DNA from: Thysanoteuthis rhombus
Taxonomy: Eukaryota; Mollusca; Cephalopoda; Oegopsida; Thysanoteuthidae
Assembly: GCA_963457665.1 (NCBI GenBank)
Contig: OY735206.1
Span: 20,972,008-21,036,007 of the forward strand
DNA: 64,000 nt
Reading direction: 5' to 3'
Both the position numbers and the translations under genes were made by a program. This document shows, piece after piece, positions 37,921 to 52,423 of this stretch. Every line of letters starts with the position of its first letter. The stretch's first letter is position 1. The notes beneath the pieces are model-generated. The model had not been told where the DNA came from. It made no database searches and saw nothing but the letters and a program-made list of their open reading frames with translations.

Positions 37921-40900
37921 GTATAGACAGACAGACAAAATGACAGTCTAGTCAGAAAGTAGAAAGATAGAGAACATACTTTTTGCCCCCACACCCTCCA
38001 AAATTCGGACTTATTTCCTAGCCCCTACCCCCCCTTTACAATTTACTTATTCTCTTCTGCATGACAACATATAATTAGATCAGTATACATACATAATCAA
38101 TAGTGACACAATATGTATGAGATGAACTAGGAAGGTGGTAAGCATTTTTCAAGACAGTGACTAGTAAAGGCGGTTATAGAATTACTATAGAAGTAGTAGT
38201 AGTAGTAGTAGAAGCAGTAGCAGCTTGTGTTACTAATAAGTAGGAACATCACTACATCGACGTTCAGCCTTTCTTTTCTAGACAGCTAGCAGTTGGGTGC
38301 TCCTCTATAGACACAAATAACGACACAATTCATACAAAATTCATGATTTAATCGACTCAACTTAAGAGTAAAGCAAGATGAACAAAGAATACAAAACATT
38401 CAGTGGTAACATGTTGAAATACGTGCATGGCACAAAAACATTTTAATGGACACAAAATAATTGTTTCATAATATTTCTTAGTAAAAAAATTATAAACTCC
38501 AAGATATTATTTTAAATATTCACACTTTGTGTGAGTCATCAGCTTAAGAAATAGTGTATTTTTTGTTGCAGTTTTATATGACTTCTGTAAGCAAACATCT
38601 TAAAACAAAATCAATAAGACATGAATATATATATATTTGATAATGTGGAAAAACTGACTAAATTATAAGCTTTTCATATACTTCTAATTTACAATTGTGC
38701 ATTTCACATTAGTAACAACATCAGATGGGATTAAAATAATTTTAGAAATTGTATGAGGTCCAACGTTATTATGGGGAACATTTGATTGATCACATTTTGG
38801 CAGCATTATTTTCTTTGCTCTTAAATACTGCTAATCTTATGGTTTCTAAAACTTTGTATCCCTCTTCTTGTTCGTCTTCAATGGTATTTCATTTTGTTTT
38901 GTTTTAATAGAAGCCAAAGAATTCAAAGTATTCAAGAGAGAACCCAATAACGCTGGCAATAAATGATATCACATGGTATCCATAATGTTGGACCTCACAT
39001 TCTTTTATATTATTTGAATCTGATCTGACCACACGACTAATGCAAAATGCACAATTGGAAATAAAAGGTACATAAAAAAATTTATAATTTAGTTGTTTTC
39101 CCAAATTATCAAATTACACATTAAGAAAATCTTTCCACTTATACAGAAATATATACATATATATATCTATATATTTATTTGAAAGTTAGACTGGCAATGG
39201 CAGTAAGATAAGGTAACAAATGAAATATTAGTTGATTATTCCCATTAGTTTTAACATTACCTATGAGCAGCTAGAAGCTATAGATTGAAAAGAAATCTGT
39301 CATGCAATCCAAACTGGAATCCAAAGGAACACCATTGAAGATTGCTTAATGGTAATAAGGAAGTGATAAGTGTTTATACATATGAGCTCAAAATTAAAAT
39401 TTGTTTTCATTTTCACTGAAATTAAGGTGTTAGTCAAAAGAAATCTATATATCAAAAACACAAAACAAAAAAACTAAACGAGGGAAAGTGCATTCAGAGC
39501 TGATTTCCTACCAACTAAAAGGCAAACGTCCACAACTCTAGACAAGGCAGAGTTGGTGGTACCAGTGCATCAAGAACTGTCCACTGTTGATCATTAAATC
39601 TGCAAGTTTGTGTTTCTGCCATTTTTAGTTACTTTTGAAGAGTTATGATACCATATGTGACGCAAGCTCACAACCAAAATTCCATGCCTTAGCCCAGCTG
39701 GAGGAAGGAGTTTTTCGTGGCGCAAGATATTGAAGTGGAAATAAAGCAGTTCACATACTGGAAAAAATCTTGCTGGAAAAGGTCAACAGTATGTCCTTGT
39801 GAATGCACGGACACAAACCAACTTGGCGCAAGATTTCTATTGCGGCCATTGAATATCAACTGATATTTCATCTGTCTTTTTCCCACCTGCCATATACCGT
39901 TGAGCCAGACAATCTTCGAATGGTTCATAATCACACTGAATTCAGAAACGCAACACAAATAGTCCACAAATAAAGACATCTTGACCCATTAAATGTGAAT
40001 GACGGGAACTTATCAAGTTCTATGGCATACTCAACAAAATTTCCGTTCCATTGTGATTGATATAATCTGTTAGTCAAGTCCTGTACCTTGCAATGGATAA
40101 GGGTTTTCATTTTGCAATGGACAACTATTAGTCTTCGCCACCTGCCACAGTTAATGGGTAAAGTCAGTGTAAAATGATCAAAAGTGTATCAATGATCAAA
40201 GTGTGGGTGTGTGCATGCACAAATCTTATTTGATACTGGAGTTTCAACAAAAGAAAAACAAAAACAGGTGAGTGAGAATTGTAAGGGAATTCAGTATTAC
40301 CTGGATTATTGCCAGTTGCAGCGGCTGCTGCTGCTGCAGTCAATAATTGTTGAATACCCATTGTGTTCAACCCTAAAAGACAAAAGAAAGGAATTTAGAA
40401 CAAACACACACACAAAGAGACGGTAGATGGATGAATCTACACAAGAAAGAAAAATGGCCAAGTGAAATTGTAGATGTCATTTCAAAGTTTCACCGATGGG
40501 CCTGAACATTACGGCCAGCAACAGGTGGCCAGAAACAGTATTTATTTCTGAATCATGTCTCAATTAAATTCATGAATAAATCAGCAGGTTATAGACACAT
40601 ATGGGTCAGCTGAAAAAATCGAAACTGCAACCAATAAGGTAGCCACTTCAACATAGTCCTTGAGTTAAACAGCCTAACAGAAGGTCCAAAGAAACCATTC
40701 TGTACCTACTCTTTTCATTTCTATTCATTCACTAACCATGTCTATACAGTTTGTTTCTAAAGCAGACAATTATATCATTATGATTTGAAACCCTATTTGA
40801 AGTGACCTATAGTTGTTACATGAGAAAGAGTCACTGCCTACACAGCAGAAATAAACAAGGAGTCGAACCTGTGATTAATAGGATAACAGCTTTAACATAC

Positions 40901-43900
40901 TTTCTTACTTATTCTTTCAAACAGATCCAGGATAACTAGGGTTGCCAATTCAGCTCTTTTGGAGCTACATTAATATTTTGGGGTTCTTCATCCACTTTAT
41001 AACAGGGGAGGCCTGTATATGTTTGGGGTATTTAATGCTAACAATGGTTTATAAATAGGCTATACATGTTTACACTCTATGTAACACTATAAACCTTATT
41101 AGAATAACATTCACAACGAAAGTAAGTCATAGCCCGTCGTACTAATCACTATAGTATTGTTTGGTTGATATTTAGCAAGTCAGCGTTGGGTAAATCAGGT
41201 GAGAATGGATGTTCCACAGAACATTCTTAAATGTTTTGCACCCTTCCATCATACTAACAGGATTCACTTGTCTTTGAACTCCACTTGACCATATTGTTTC
41301 TGGTCCTACAAACTTCCACTCTTGCTTTGTTGATGGTTCAACACTCATATGATAAAGCAAGTGCAAAATGGAATTTAAAACAAGAACATTGTATTTTGAG
41401 GAAATATCTTCAGATCCTGCCAGTGACAGTAGACAAATTTTATAATGCATTGAATTCAATGCTACCCAAGAACAGTCGATAAATCCATTGATTTAACTTT
41501 CACATTGCAAAGAAAACTAGTTTTCATCAGAGACAATCTTAAAACCATCTTTTTATGGAGACAAACTGTAGTGCTAGTCAGAGCTAGAAAAATAAAATAC
41601 ATACCTCTAACAGAGTAAACTAACTAAAAATTGGATAAAAACGTTTTTAACAACAGAGATTTTTAAATGTACAAATGCCGAGTTACTTATGAAAATGTCC
41701 CTCAATGGAAAAATAAATAAGTGGATCTGCTTGAAAATTCAATCATTACCTCCATAGCCCATTGCCAAACATCGGACGAAATCCAATTGAAATTCGAAAA
41801 CTTGGGAAGATATTTGTGAGGACCAACAGACACGAGTGAATACATATACCTCTAGCAACTTTATTGGCAAAGGTAAATAAATCAACTCGGTAAACATAGA
41901 CTGTTTCTATATAAATAGAGTTTGGCGCAAACAATACTATTATGCATAAAATCTAATAAACCCAAGACACATTCTCTTCCAGGGGGAAAGGTAGAGTCTT
42001 GAAAGGTAAACATTTTGTATACAACTAATCTTTCAAGAATACTACTACATGATGATTCCATATACTGTGAAAACATTAAAAGACCATGTTCTGCATTAGG
42101 AGGATGGGAGAAAACTGAGAATTTCCAGAGATTTAGTGAAATAGGTTTTATAAGCTCTTCAATGAAAGAGAAAACCATAAGACTATCAGATTGACTCAAG
42201 TTCAAAAATTTATACATATCAGCTGCAACTCTGAAATATCATAGAGCTTCATCTGAAAAGTCCAACAGTTTTAATCATTTGCATAATCAAACTGCTACTG
42301 AAAATGGAATTCTGATGACAAATCCATATACACCAGATAAGGGAAACTGTGGATAGGGAAGGGATCTGAGAGGTAGACCATGGATAGAAATGTGACACTG
42401 TGGATAAGGGGGTCCCCCCATCCATAGTTTCTCATTTAGTGGTCTCCCCCCCTTATCCACTAGCAGCAGAGCCATGTATGAAATTGAATCATGCCACACA
42501 CATTAATTATAATGCTGTACATGACTGTTTCAGATAACAAAAAAAAGGTTTAATAATAAAACAGTGAGTCCAATCTAACAATCGGCAGGTTTATGCAAAG
42601 ATTATGTGTTCAAAGCAGTGCATGAATTCTGTCACACGCCTGTCTTCCAAAACTTTGTCTCGCAGACTCATCTCATTATGCAGTAACTTCAGCACCAGTT
42701 GACTGCCTGTGATGTGCGTTACACTTCATCGGATGAACTTTTGACAAAAAATCAATGATCATCTAAAAAGCAAAAATATTTCTGCTCACTGGCTTTGTGG
42801 TGCTGCACAGACTATGAAAAAAAAATTAGAGGGGACGTTGCTTTCAATCACTAGATCTCAAAGCGATTGCAAGAGAACAATGAAAATAATCTAAAAAAAT
42901 TATCATCATCTGGGAAAAATCAAGCTTGGCTTTCCAGCTGAAAATACAAATCTGAGTTCAGGAAAACCTGCATGTTACAATGGTATGTCCAAGTTATCAT
43001 ACCAAAACAGGGATGAACAAAATAAAATCCAGAGTTTCAAAGCATAAATGAATGATGGAGAGAGGGGAAGACAATGGAGTGAAAGGAAGAGAATGGATAC
43101 AGAGGGGCAGGGAGGGGGATACAGAGGGGCAGGGAGGGGGATACAGAGGGACAGGGAGGGGGATACAGAGGGACAGGGAGGGGGATACAGAGGGACAGGG
43201 AGGGGGATACAGAGGGACAGGGAGGGGGATACAGAGGGACAGGGAGGGGGATACAGAGGGACAGGGAGGGGGGATACAGAGGGACAGGGAGGGGGGATAC
43301 AGGGGGAGGGGATACAGGGGGAGGGGATACAGAGGGGCATAAACAAAAGGAGAGAAAAGGTAGAGGCGGATAGAGAGGGGGTGAGGGATAGTGTGTTAGG
43401 ATAGAAACATAAAGAAAGTGGGAAAGAGAAAAATGAAGAGAGAGAACATGGGATAAGAAAGAGAGTGGGGAAAGGAAGGGGAGAGCAGGGAGAAGGGAGG
43501 GGGAGAGCAGGGAGAAGGGAGACTGACAGGGAGAGAGAAACTGAGGGAATGTGAGATGGGGGGAGGGGCGCAGAGACAGAGAAGGGGAAACAGAAAGTGA
43601 GAGAAAGGCAGAGAAGGGGGGAGAAAGACTTACCAATGTTACCCAAATTGCCAAATGCTCCCAAGTTACCACCTCCACCACCACCACCTCCACCGCCAGC
43701 TGCTGCCTGTTGTAATAACTAAAATGAAACAAATGGAAAAGAAGACATTAATATTTCTTGGATTATTGATCAATGGCTATTTTCATTTAGACAAAATTTC
43801 AGCTCAGATATATAAAACCTAGCAAAGTACCAATAAAAAATGGCAGAATTTTGTACGTAATTGATGGATAAATGAATTTTTCAAATATTTCTATCTTCAA

Positions 43901-46900
43901 ACAATGTTCTCAGTAACGTAAGTAACATTCTCTCCCTCCCTTTGTATAGCTTTAAAGAGAGAAGAGAGTAAAACTCATGTTTTCCTGCCAAACTTAGCAC
44001 ACTGTGTCTCTGTATCAGCTAAGTCAGTCAATCACACTTTAGCTGCTGGACACATAAGTCTTCCTCTTTTGAATGAAAAAAGGAGGAACAGAGTAAAACT
44101 TGTGTCTTCACCATGACGTGAACAGCCAAGCAAACTACGGTCTCTATATGATAGATAAGGAAAAAAAATTGGAACAATTGTTTTGAAAAGTGAAGAGGAA
44201 TATAAATCAACGGACCACACTGCTCATTTAGTAGTTACATATACAGGCTGCCCCCCCCCCAATCCATCCAAAAACAATTTTCTGGATGCAATAAACCAAG
44301 TAAATATGCAGTGTTACATGCAATTGCGTAGAGTGCTTTGTATCAAAGGTGTGCTCTGAGGTACAGTTGCAAAAAAGGACAGTAAAAGCTTTTTTAGTAC
44401 AATGTTTCGCATCCTTGCTCAATCAACATTGCAAACAAAAAAAAAAGAAATAAAAGAATCAATAAAAAGCCTTTTATGAGTGAAAAAATTTCAAAATTCC
44501 TGAAACTAGCAGCTGTATAGTGATATATAAAAGGGGAGAATATGTTTTGATTTAGTTTCCTAAATCATAACCAACAAACTAAACAGAGGATGACTCATCA
44601 GGAAATATTTGCACTTCCCTACATTGTACCAGAAAGGCTTTTACTGTCTATCATTCTTTATAGATACTTTAACGTTTTTGCGCTATTGTATACCATATAT
44701 ACTATAGCTTTGATACAATGTACCACATGCCACTGGTTACATGCGAGATTCATTGTGACTTCTGTCTATTTTGATCCATTTTTTCAGTAGGCAAGCTGCT
44801 GATCTGCACACAAGCTCAAAATCAATGGTTGAAACCTTTTTCTTCTATTCTGGTTCCAATTCTAATATGGCAGCTAGTTTCGTACCATACAACATGCCTT
44901 TTAGGATACCATACAGAAAAGGATTTTGGGGTGTTAAATCAGGTGATTTAACACCACGTTGTCCTAGCCAGCTACCAATCAAATAACCATCAAGTGAGTT
45001 TCACAAAATGCGTCAACAATTTGGGGATAAATCTGGTCATACATTTGGGATACCCTGTGTAAAAAAAACAGTCCTGAGAATACTCATTTTTCATTTTGCC
45101 AAATAATTAAAAATGTAAGGGGAATAACTTAGTCAATACCTAAGCAATAAGAAAGTTTTGTTCCAAGTTCTTGGAATCGACATTTTACAAGTTGATATTT
45201 ACTATCTTGGTTTGAAGACTGAGATGTGTTTCTGGTAATGAGCCTCTCCTGCTTGGTATTTCACTGAGTCAAAATTCAGTTCATGTTCCAATGCAAGAAC
45301 TGCTTTATCATCTCTGTGGAACATCTTTATTAAATCAAAAAACTTTGAATAACAACTTTCACAACAGGTAGATGCTGTGATGGTTATGGAGAAAGTACCC
45401 AGATAGTCGACAGCAGCAGTCTTGAACAATAGACAGAAAGTAAGAGCCCAGTTTGATATTAAAGTTACATAGCCCCCTTCTTAAAACCTTTAGAAAATTT
45501 TCTTTCTAAAACCACACAAATTTCCAGAAACCTCACAGACCCAACAGACTGAAACACCCGAGATTGAGAGGAAAAAAAAATTCTTTCAGGAGAGCGACAT
45601 TGTAACCTAGACCAAACTTTGACCACTGACTGATGTCAAGAGATCTGGTTAGTCATTCAATAGTAACCATCACATGACCCAACATCTTTTTGGCTGCATA
45701 TGTTGAGGATGATCAATCAAAAAATTGGAATAAGAGATGATAAATACATTGACTTTTACAGAAAAGTTTGAATTTTTCAAAAAAAAAGAAAAAAAAAAAG
45801 CAAGCTCTATCTAGTGACCAATTTAACAATAACTTAGATTGTGAATCCCCTTTCCTTTCACCGAAGAAAAAAAAATGCTCAACAGAATAGAAATTAAACA
45901 TCAATTTCAGCCCTCTAACTCAATTGTTGCAGCCTGTATGCATGACCTCTACGAACGTAGCCATCCAGTCGGATCAGCTTGAAAACTAAAGAAACCTATT
46001 TTGACAGTTAGGGTCAATGGTTCCAAATATCCCAACCATACCATGAGGTACTAAGGTATGATCAGCAGCGATCTAGTATAAAAAAAAAAAAGAAAAAGTA
46101 ACCATTGAGATGGTAGTGAACAATTACTTACCGACACATACTGTGGAGCTAATGGACCTAGACCTCCCAGAGATAAATTCCATAAATTAGCATTCATCTG
46201 TTGCAGTTTTTTAGCCTCTTTTTCCCTCTGAGTATCAGCAAATTTTACAACCAGTGGTGAAGAACATCCCTACAAAAATAACAAACATTTTGAAAAATTA
46301 AACATTTTGGAAGTAGTAAGGGCATCCAGATGTAAAACATCACCATAATAGAGCTACATAGACACACTACATATGTGTTGAATCATTCAATTAGAACTCA
46401 TCTACTATCATATCCAAGATGAATCCTTTACAGGTACTGGATATACTACAAGCAGACCTTAAATAATTCGGCTTCCTGCAATCCAGCTCCACTACTAATT
46501 CAACACGGATTCCAAATCCTCCTGCTAACAGTATTTTCATATTTCTAGGGGTACTGCAGCAACCTGCCGTGCACTGTCTTGATTGGAATACATTTTTTCA
46601 CCTGTGAAGCAATTCTTGCCTTTAATAATATCATTTGCTCTTATTCAACCCTGGCTATGGATCTAGGGTATAAAGGAAGTGCTTTCTGTGCACATTATCG
46701 ATTAAAGAAAAGATTTATCGGTAAGTGTACAGTACATTACTTCCTTAAAATTTCAATTGCTTTCTATTAGATGTTTCTCATCCTGCATTATTTGAAAATT
46801 GTATGGATTTACAGGATAATCCAAAGGTATGACACGGTGGTTAGCTATTGTTTAGAGACAATCCTCCTATAGTGTATAATCTGATAGAGAACATAGAAGG

Positions 46901-49900
46901 CTTCTAATTCCTTTGTGTTAATTCCTGATGAATATGTTGTTTATTCATGATTTTTAATAGAGAATCCTGGCTGCTGCAGTGTCAAACTCCATCCTTAACT
47001 CTATTCCAATTGAAAATGATCACTGCAATTCTTGTATTGTGTGTATTTTGAATGAAAAAAAATTATCCATACATATTTTCTCAGTATAAATGTAATTTTT
47101 ATCAAATTGGCTTATAAAATTTTTTGTTGTTGTGTAAGACTTGTCAGGATTGGATCAGTCGGTAAGAGAGCTGCTACCACTTACAAATCATGGTAGGGAA
47201 TTATAAATCTTATAGATATACTCATTTATTTGAATGATATAAGCCCTTGCATAATTCTAACATGATTTTTGGTAGATATGTAAAACTTGTCAATTTGCCC
47301 CAGTTGGTGAAAGACACAACTATCAATCAATTGGTCATGATTTCAAAGGGTAATGTTAACTTTTACTCACTTAAATTTGATGAAGATTGTACTTGTTATG
47401 ATAGAAAAACAAAATCAACTCCAAATGTAGACTGGAATTCGACAATGTACTTTTTGGAATCTTTATATATTGATTAAACCCCATCATCGATTCAATTAAA
47501 TAGAGCCAAGAATTACCAACTTTTAATATCATGGAGCAGCTTGTTTAACAAGACTGTTTGCAATTTCATATCCCAGACCAATATGTCTAGTGTAGAGAAT
47601 ACAGTTTTAGTTGGATGCTCCTAGACTATAATCTTGCACCAGCAGAGCTCACTCATGTAGAGCTGAGCACTCATATAAACCAACTGCTAGAATATCTTAA
47701 ACAAGGTCATGGAAAGATTAATATTTGAATCAATAATCACGCTGTAGCCCAAGTTGCAAGTTAATAAGTACCAGAAAGAATAAATAGTAGTATGCATCAA
47801 GAGGAGCATAGCATTAAAACGTCTTCAAGATAATCAAGAAACCGGATGATGTTAGATAAAATGAAGAGGTTTCCTAGTATATTTCTTGGTTTAAACACTT
47901 CCTAAGATTATTTTCCGTGCTTGATCCAATCTTACGAGTAATTTAAATGTAAGACAAATATACAAAATCAATTCGAGTTGTATCAAAGCCTATTGATGCA
48001 GCACAATAGTTTCCTCTTCTTTCAGATCAGAAAAGTAGCATTCAATTTCCTCTCACTGAAGGGAGACAAGATTACTTAAACTTTATCAATGGCAAATTTT
48101 TGCAATAAAGCATCAGGGATAGCCATTTTTTAATTAGGAATTTTGAGTGGCTAAAAATAGCTGAAATTGGGTAGATTCAATTTCCAGGTAACTGGGTGAA
48201 TTTCATCTCCAGTAATGCATTAGAAACTCATACAAAGGCCACGAAATGTATCATTACACAATGTATTGATCAGATACTAACGTTCAAATAAACTCATATA
48301 TATAACATGATTATAAAATGTACTGATCAGTTATAAACAAAATAATGAGACCGTTGTTTGAATAACAATATCTAGCCACTTTCAGCCATTCTGAATGGCT
48401 GATTAAGTATAGTGAATATTTGATGCATTACTGCAAAGATTGCCTGTATCAAGTTTCACTCATTGCTAGCTTGAAACTTGGGTTTCAAGATAAAGAGAAG
48501 TAAGATTACTATTAATTTTCAAAGTTTTTAAGAGACATCGATATACACGAGGTGTTCCCAAAATAATGGCCAATTTGTCCTGAAACAATTTTATTGATAC
48601 AATTGTAGATCTAACAAACATAGATATATGCAATACGTTATATAGAAATGGATAGCAGGGACACTGAACCTTACAAGTAATGCATACTGCTTTTTAGATC
48701 CCTAGTTTGTTTATTGCACCAATAATACTGTATTTGGACAAATCTTGCATCACTTTTGAAGCACACTGAATATGAGTGGTTGCTCATGATAATGGCCCAA
48801 CAAGCCATTTTTTTAAAAGTTGGTATTTTCATTGTTTTCAGAGCTACAATGCAGAGGGGTTTTTTTGTTTTTTTTTAACTTTAGAACTCAAACATACAGC
48901 ATTATGATTCATAGAGCATTCAAGCTTCAAAATAAAATTTATAAAGAAAATAACTGATTATTGTCGCTCTAAATATAATGAAAATATCAACTTATTAAAA
49001 ATGCTTAGTTGGGCACTTGCCATGCTCAGCATATATGCACATAATTATCTAAAAAGAAAAAAAAGTTCAGCACAGTGTGAAATTTCACAGATTTTCTGAT
49101 TAATATCAGGTTTGGAGGCATAAATGCTTGTCAACAAAAGATCAAAAAGCATTACATGTTTATAAAATAATGAGGGAAATATGAAAGATTGTATGATTCA
49201 AGTGCACCATCACCAATTCATTATAATTCTTGACCTTTTTACTCCATGCCCAACCTTAACAGCTCCAAAAATTCGCCCCCCCCCACCTATTATTTTAAAA
49301 AAATTATGTATATCATAGGGCAAATTTTTTTGTGAACAGAATACTGATATTTGAACTATCCATACTTACTAAAATCTTTGTAATTTCAATGAGTGGAATC
49401 TAGGAACAACAATGCAATTAAGTCATTGCTTCTATACTTGACAAAGTTAATGAGTTCAGCATTAGTTACTATGGAATCTAAAATAAATTAATAGTCAATA
49501 GTATTGTGTAATTGAGAATTGATAGTATTGTACAATTAGGAATCAATCAGTTAAGCCTTAACACTCAGTTTAGAGCCATGGAACACTCTTACCTCTTCAC
49601 ACCTAAAATTCCCAATTATATTCAGAGTGGCCCCTTGTGGAGCATGAAAGATATTTTTTCAGATTCTTTGAACATTCAGTATTTTCACATCACAGAGTGA
49701 AAACAGTGTGTGCATACTTTCTGGTATTTCAGCTGAATTTCAAAAGTAAATTCCTAGACCAACCCATACATGCGTAATACTATCATTACATTGCAAATAG
49801 AATAAGAAGCTCACCAACTTACAACAGTCTTTCAGCATTTTATGTCAAGGTTCTTACTACATGCTAAATTACATCACATGTTAGCAAGGGACACAAATCT

Positions 49901-52381
49901 ATCGGAAATACAAGTAATTAAACCCTTTCCATGTTTTCACACTTGAAACCCGGCTTATGGCCAGATCATGCCGGATACCCCATTTCTCATACAATCACCA
50001 AGATAAAGTGACATTTGATTCTGGTCTGTACTTGGATGGGTGGCCACTTGGGAATACCAGGTGCCGTAAGTAAGAATGGCAAAATGAGTGACACCACTTC
50101 GAATGCCTTTCCCCTCAAAGTCCATTTCGCACATCGCAAGCCAAAACAAGAGAAACTTATGATATAAGAAGCCAGGATAAAGGATGCTAGTGCCATAACG
50201 AGCATAAGGGTCCCAACAAGCAATTAAAACCTCAGTAAACACCAATACATAACGCATCAACAGATGCTTGAGTCTGTTTGGTTCATGCGAACGACGAACC
50301 TTTCTGTACTATCATCTGATGCAGACTTTTATTTCTTTTGTTGCTTTCGAAAAAAATCATTTATAAAAATGAAAAAGACTCACACCACAACTATACTCTA
50401 CTTTGTGCCTGAATATATACTTTTTCAGGAATTAATTATAATATTCCTGAAATTTGACACATTTCATTGCAAAAAACAATGAAACAGATCTGGTTAATAA
50501 CTCAATAGAGACCATCACATGAGGAATGGAAAAAAAAGACTGATCAATGAATAAGTTATTTGCTCACATTTTGTTGGCCAGTGATTGCTAAAACAGCCCA
50601 ATTTGTTCAAAAACAAGCAAGTTGGATGCCAGATACAAACTAAGGGGCAGGTTTATAATTATGATAAGGAATTAATGTTTAAATTTCAAGTAGTCTAGCC
50701 CCATTTGCACATTATAAATACATACATAGCCAGCCAGTCAGTCACTGACTTGAAGACTGAAGAAACCTATGGTGACAGTTTTGGTTAATGGCTCCTGAAT
50801 ACATGACAAATTTTTTCTTTTTCTCTAGGGTTCAATTTTTTGTTTTTTTAAATAGCTAAAATTTTGGTTGAAATATTATACTCCATCAATAATGTACTTA
50901 ATCTAAATAAATTCATGGAAATGCAATAGTTTTGCTCGCAATAAAAAGAATAACTGCAGGCCAAAAGTAATTCATTTCTATAATTGCTCAAAGAATGTTA
51001 TTGTAATCAATTTTTAATGGTTTGCAGTTTTAGAAAAAAAGTTTGCTTTACAATAATAATAATAATAATAATCGAATGAAAATAAATGAATACTTCAATG
51101 GAATTGCATATTGATTTTGTTGGAACTTGTTGCATTTCTGTATGAAATGTAATAATGTACAGAGCTGGGAGCATGGGTGTTAATGGGCGTTTTAAAGAGT
51201 GTCCTCATCTGGTCCGTTGGTTGGTAGGTCTGTCCACATTGTTTCTCAGCTGTTTTGAGTCAGATTTACTTAAAACTTGGTAAGTGTCCCCCAAGATGTT
51301 TCACATCTACAAAAATCTTCTCGCGTCATGTGAACTGGCATTAATGGCTTTTAAACTTTGTTATAAATCAATTTTTTAACCTGTTTTAAGTAAGATTTAA
51401 TCAAAACTTCATAGAAACTTTTTTTCTCGATAAGATGCTTCTCAACTAAAATAATCCTCAAGGTCAATTTACCTGGCAGTCATGGTGTATCAACTTCAAA
51501 GTGGACACCTCATTGAACTTTCAGTTCTTGTTTTTTCTCTCAAATGTGCTTTATACATCATTAGCTAAAAACCTGCAGATGGATTTTTCAGCCAGTTTCT
51601 GCAGAAACCCTAATTTTAGACAGGATAAAATCTATGACATTATTCAGCTTGTTTGTACCAGTGGCAAAAGAGCACAGATTTAAACTTGGTATTCACAGAA
51701 CTATAAAAAGTCATGACCAACGTCTATTGGATCACATTTAATACAGTTTATATATCGGGGTTGGGGTGAAAAAATCAGAAACTTCTCACTTTAAAACCTT
51801 TCCCTAGGCCCATTGAGTATACATGCCAAATTTGATCGAGCTGCACCCATGTTTAAGTGGTTTTCACAGCATGACAGAAATTTTGGCAACAGTTTCAATG
51901 TTGTAGAGTTTAACCATGAATAATACCTGATAGCATACATTCTGATAGCCTTTTTTCTTAACAAGAAATAATAAAATCCTGCTGCTTGGTTCAGAAGGAA
52001 ATTAACATTCTATTAAAAAAAAAAAAATGGTAGGATCTACTCATTCATTGGTGATATACGTGTCTAGAAAGCTTTACAGCTTTAAAGACACTAAAAAATA
52101 TTTTCAGGACTTTTCTTTATTTCACTTCAGTCATTTATTTCCCAATATCTGTCATATAATCTGCGTAATTTTTTCCATATTTTATATATACTCTGTTATT
52201 ATGGTACTATGTGTAAATTTTCTCTAGCTGGGATCATCAGCTGTTTACCATATAACTGTTTCAGTGATTTTAAATACAAAACACTTATATTAACACGCCA
52301 CCTCAGCAGTGTTGATCAAACACCAGCTCCCTTATCATAATATCAAATATTGAATAGGGATGTTATTTTATACAACACATC

Positions 52382-52423
<42 letters not shown>

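Larger units (their letters stand above)
36151..40300 (-). other. Intron e5-e6
   Basis: A 4.2-kb intron. Next to exon e6 the transcript has a run of 27 U and a (UUG)n stretch. Further in are a MITE (37355-37629) and a (TA)n/(AC)n tract (37869-37920). A GTA trinucleotide run lies near 38188-38215. Confidence 0.88.

Noticed and set aside
39689-39979. 96-residue minus-strand open frame in the e5-e6 intron
   Set aside because: No recognisable similarity and no phase-compatible splice sites; probably chance or an old repeat.
43096-43340. CRISPR-like regular repeats
   Set aside because: The units are contiguous with no unique spacers, and the genome is animal.
42975-43732. Two long minus-strand open frames of about 230 residues rich in Pro, Ser and Leu
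   Set aside because: Produced by the 22-bp minisatellite and purine-rich intron sequence. Only the short exon e4 inside this span is real, and in a different frame.
49952-50069. Functional 5S rRNA gene
   Set aside because: Many substitutions in conserved loops and no T-run terminator after the 3' end.
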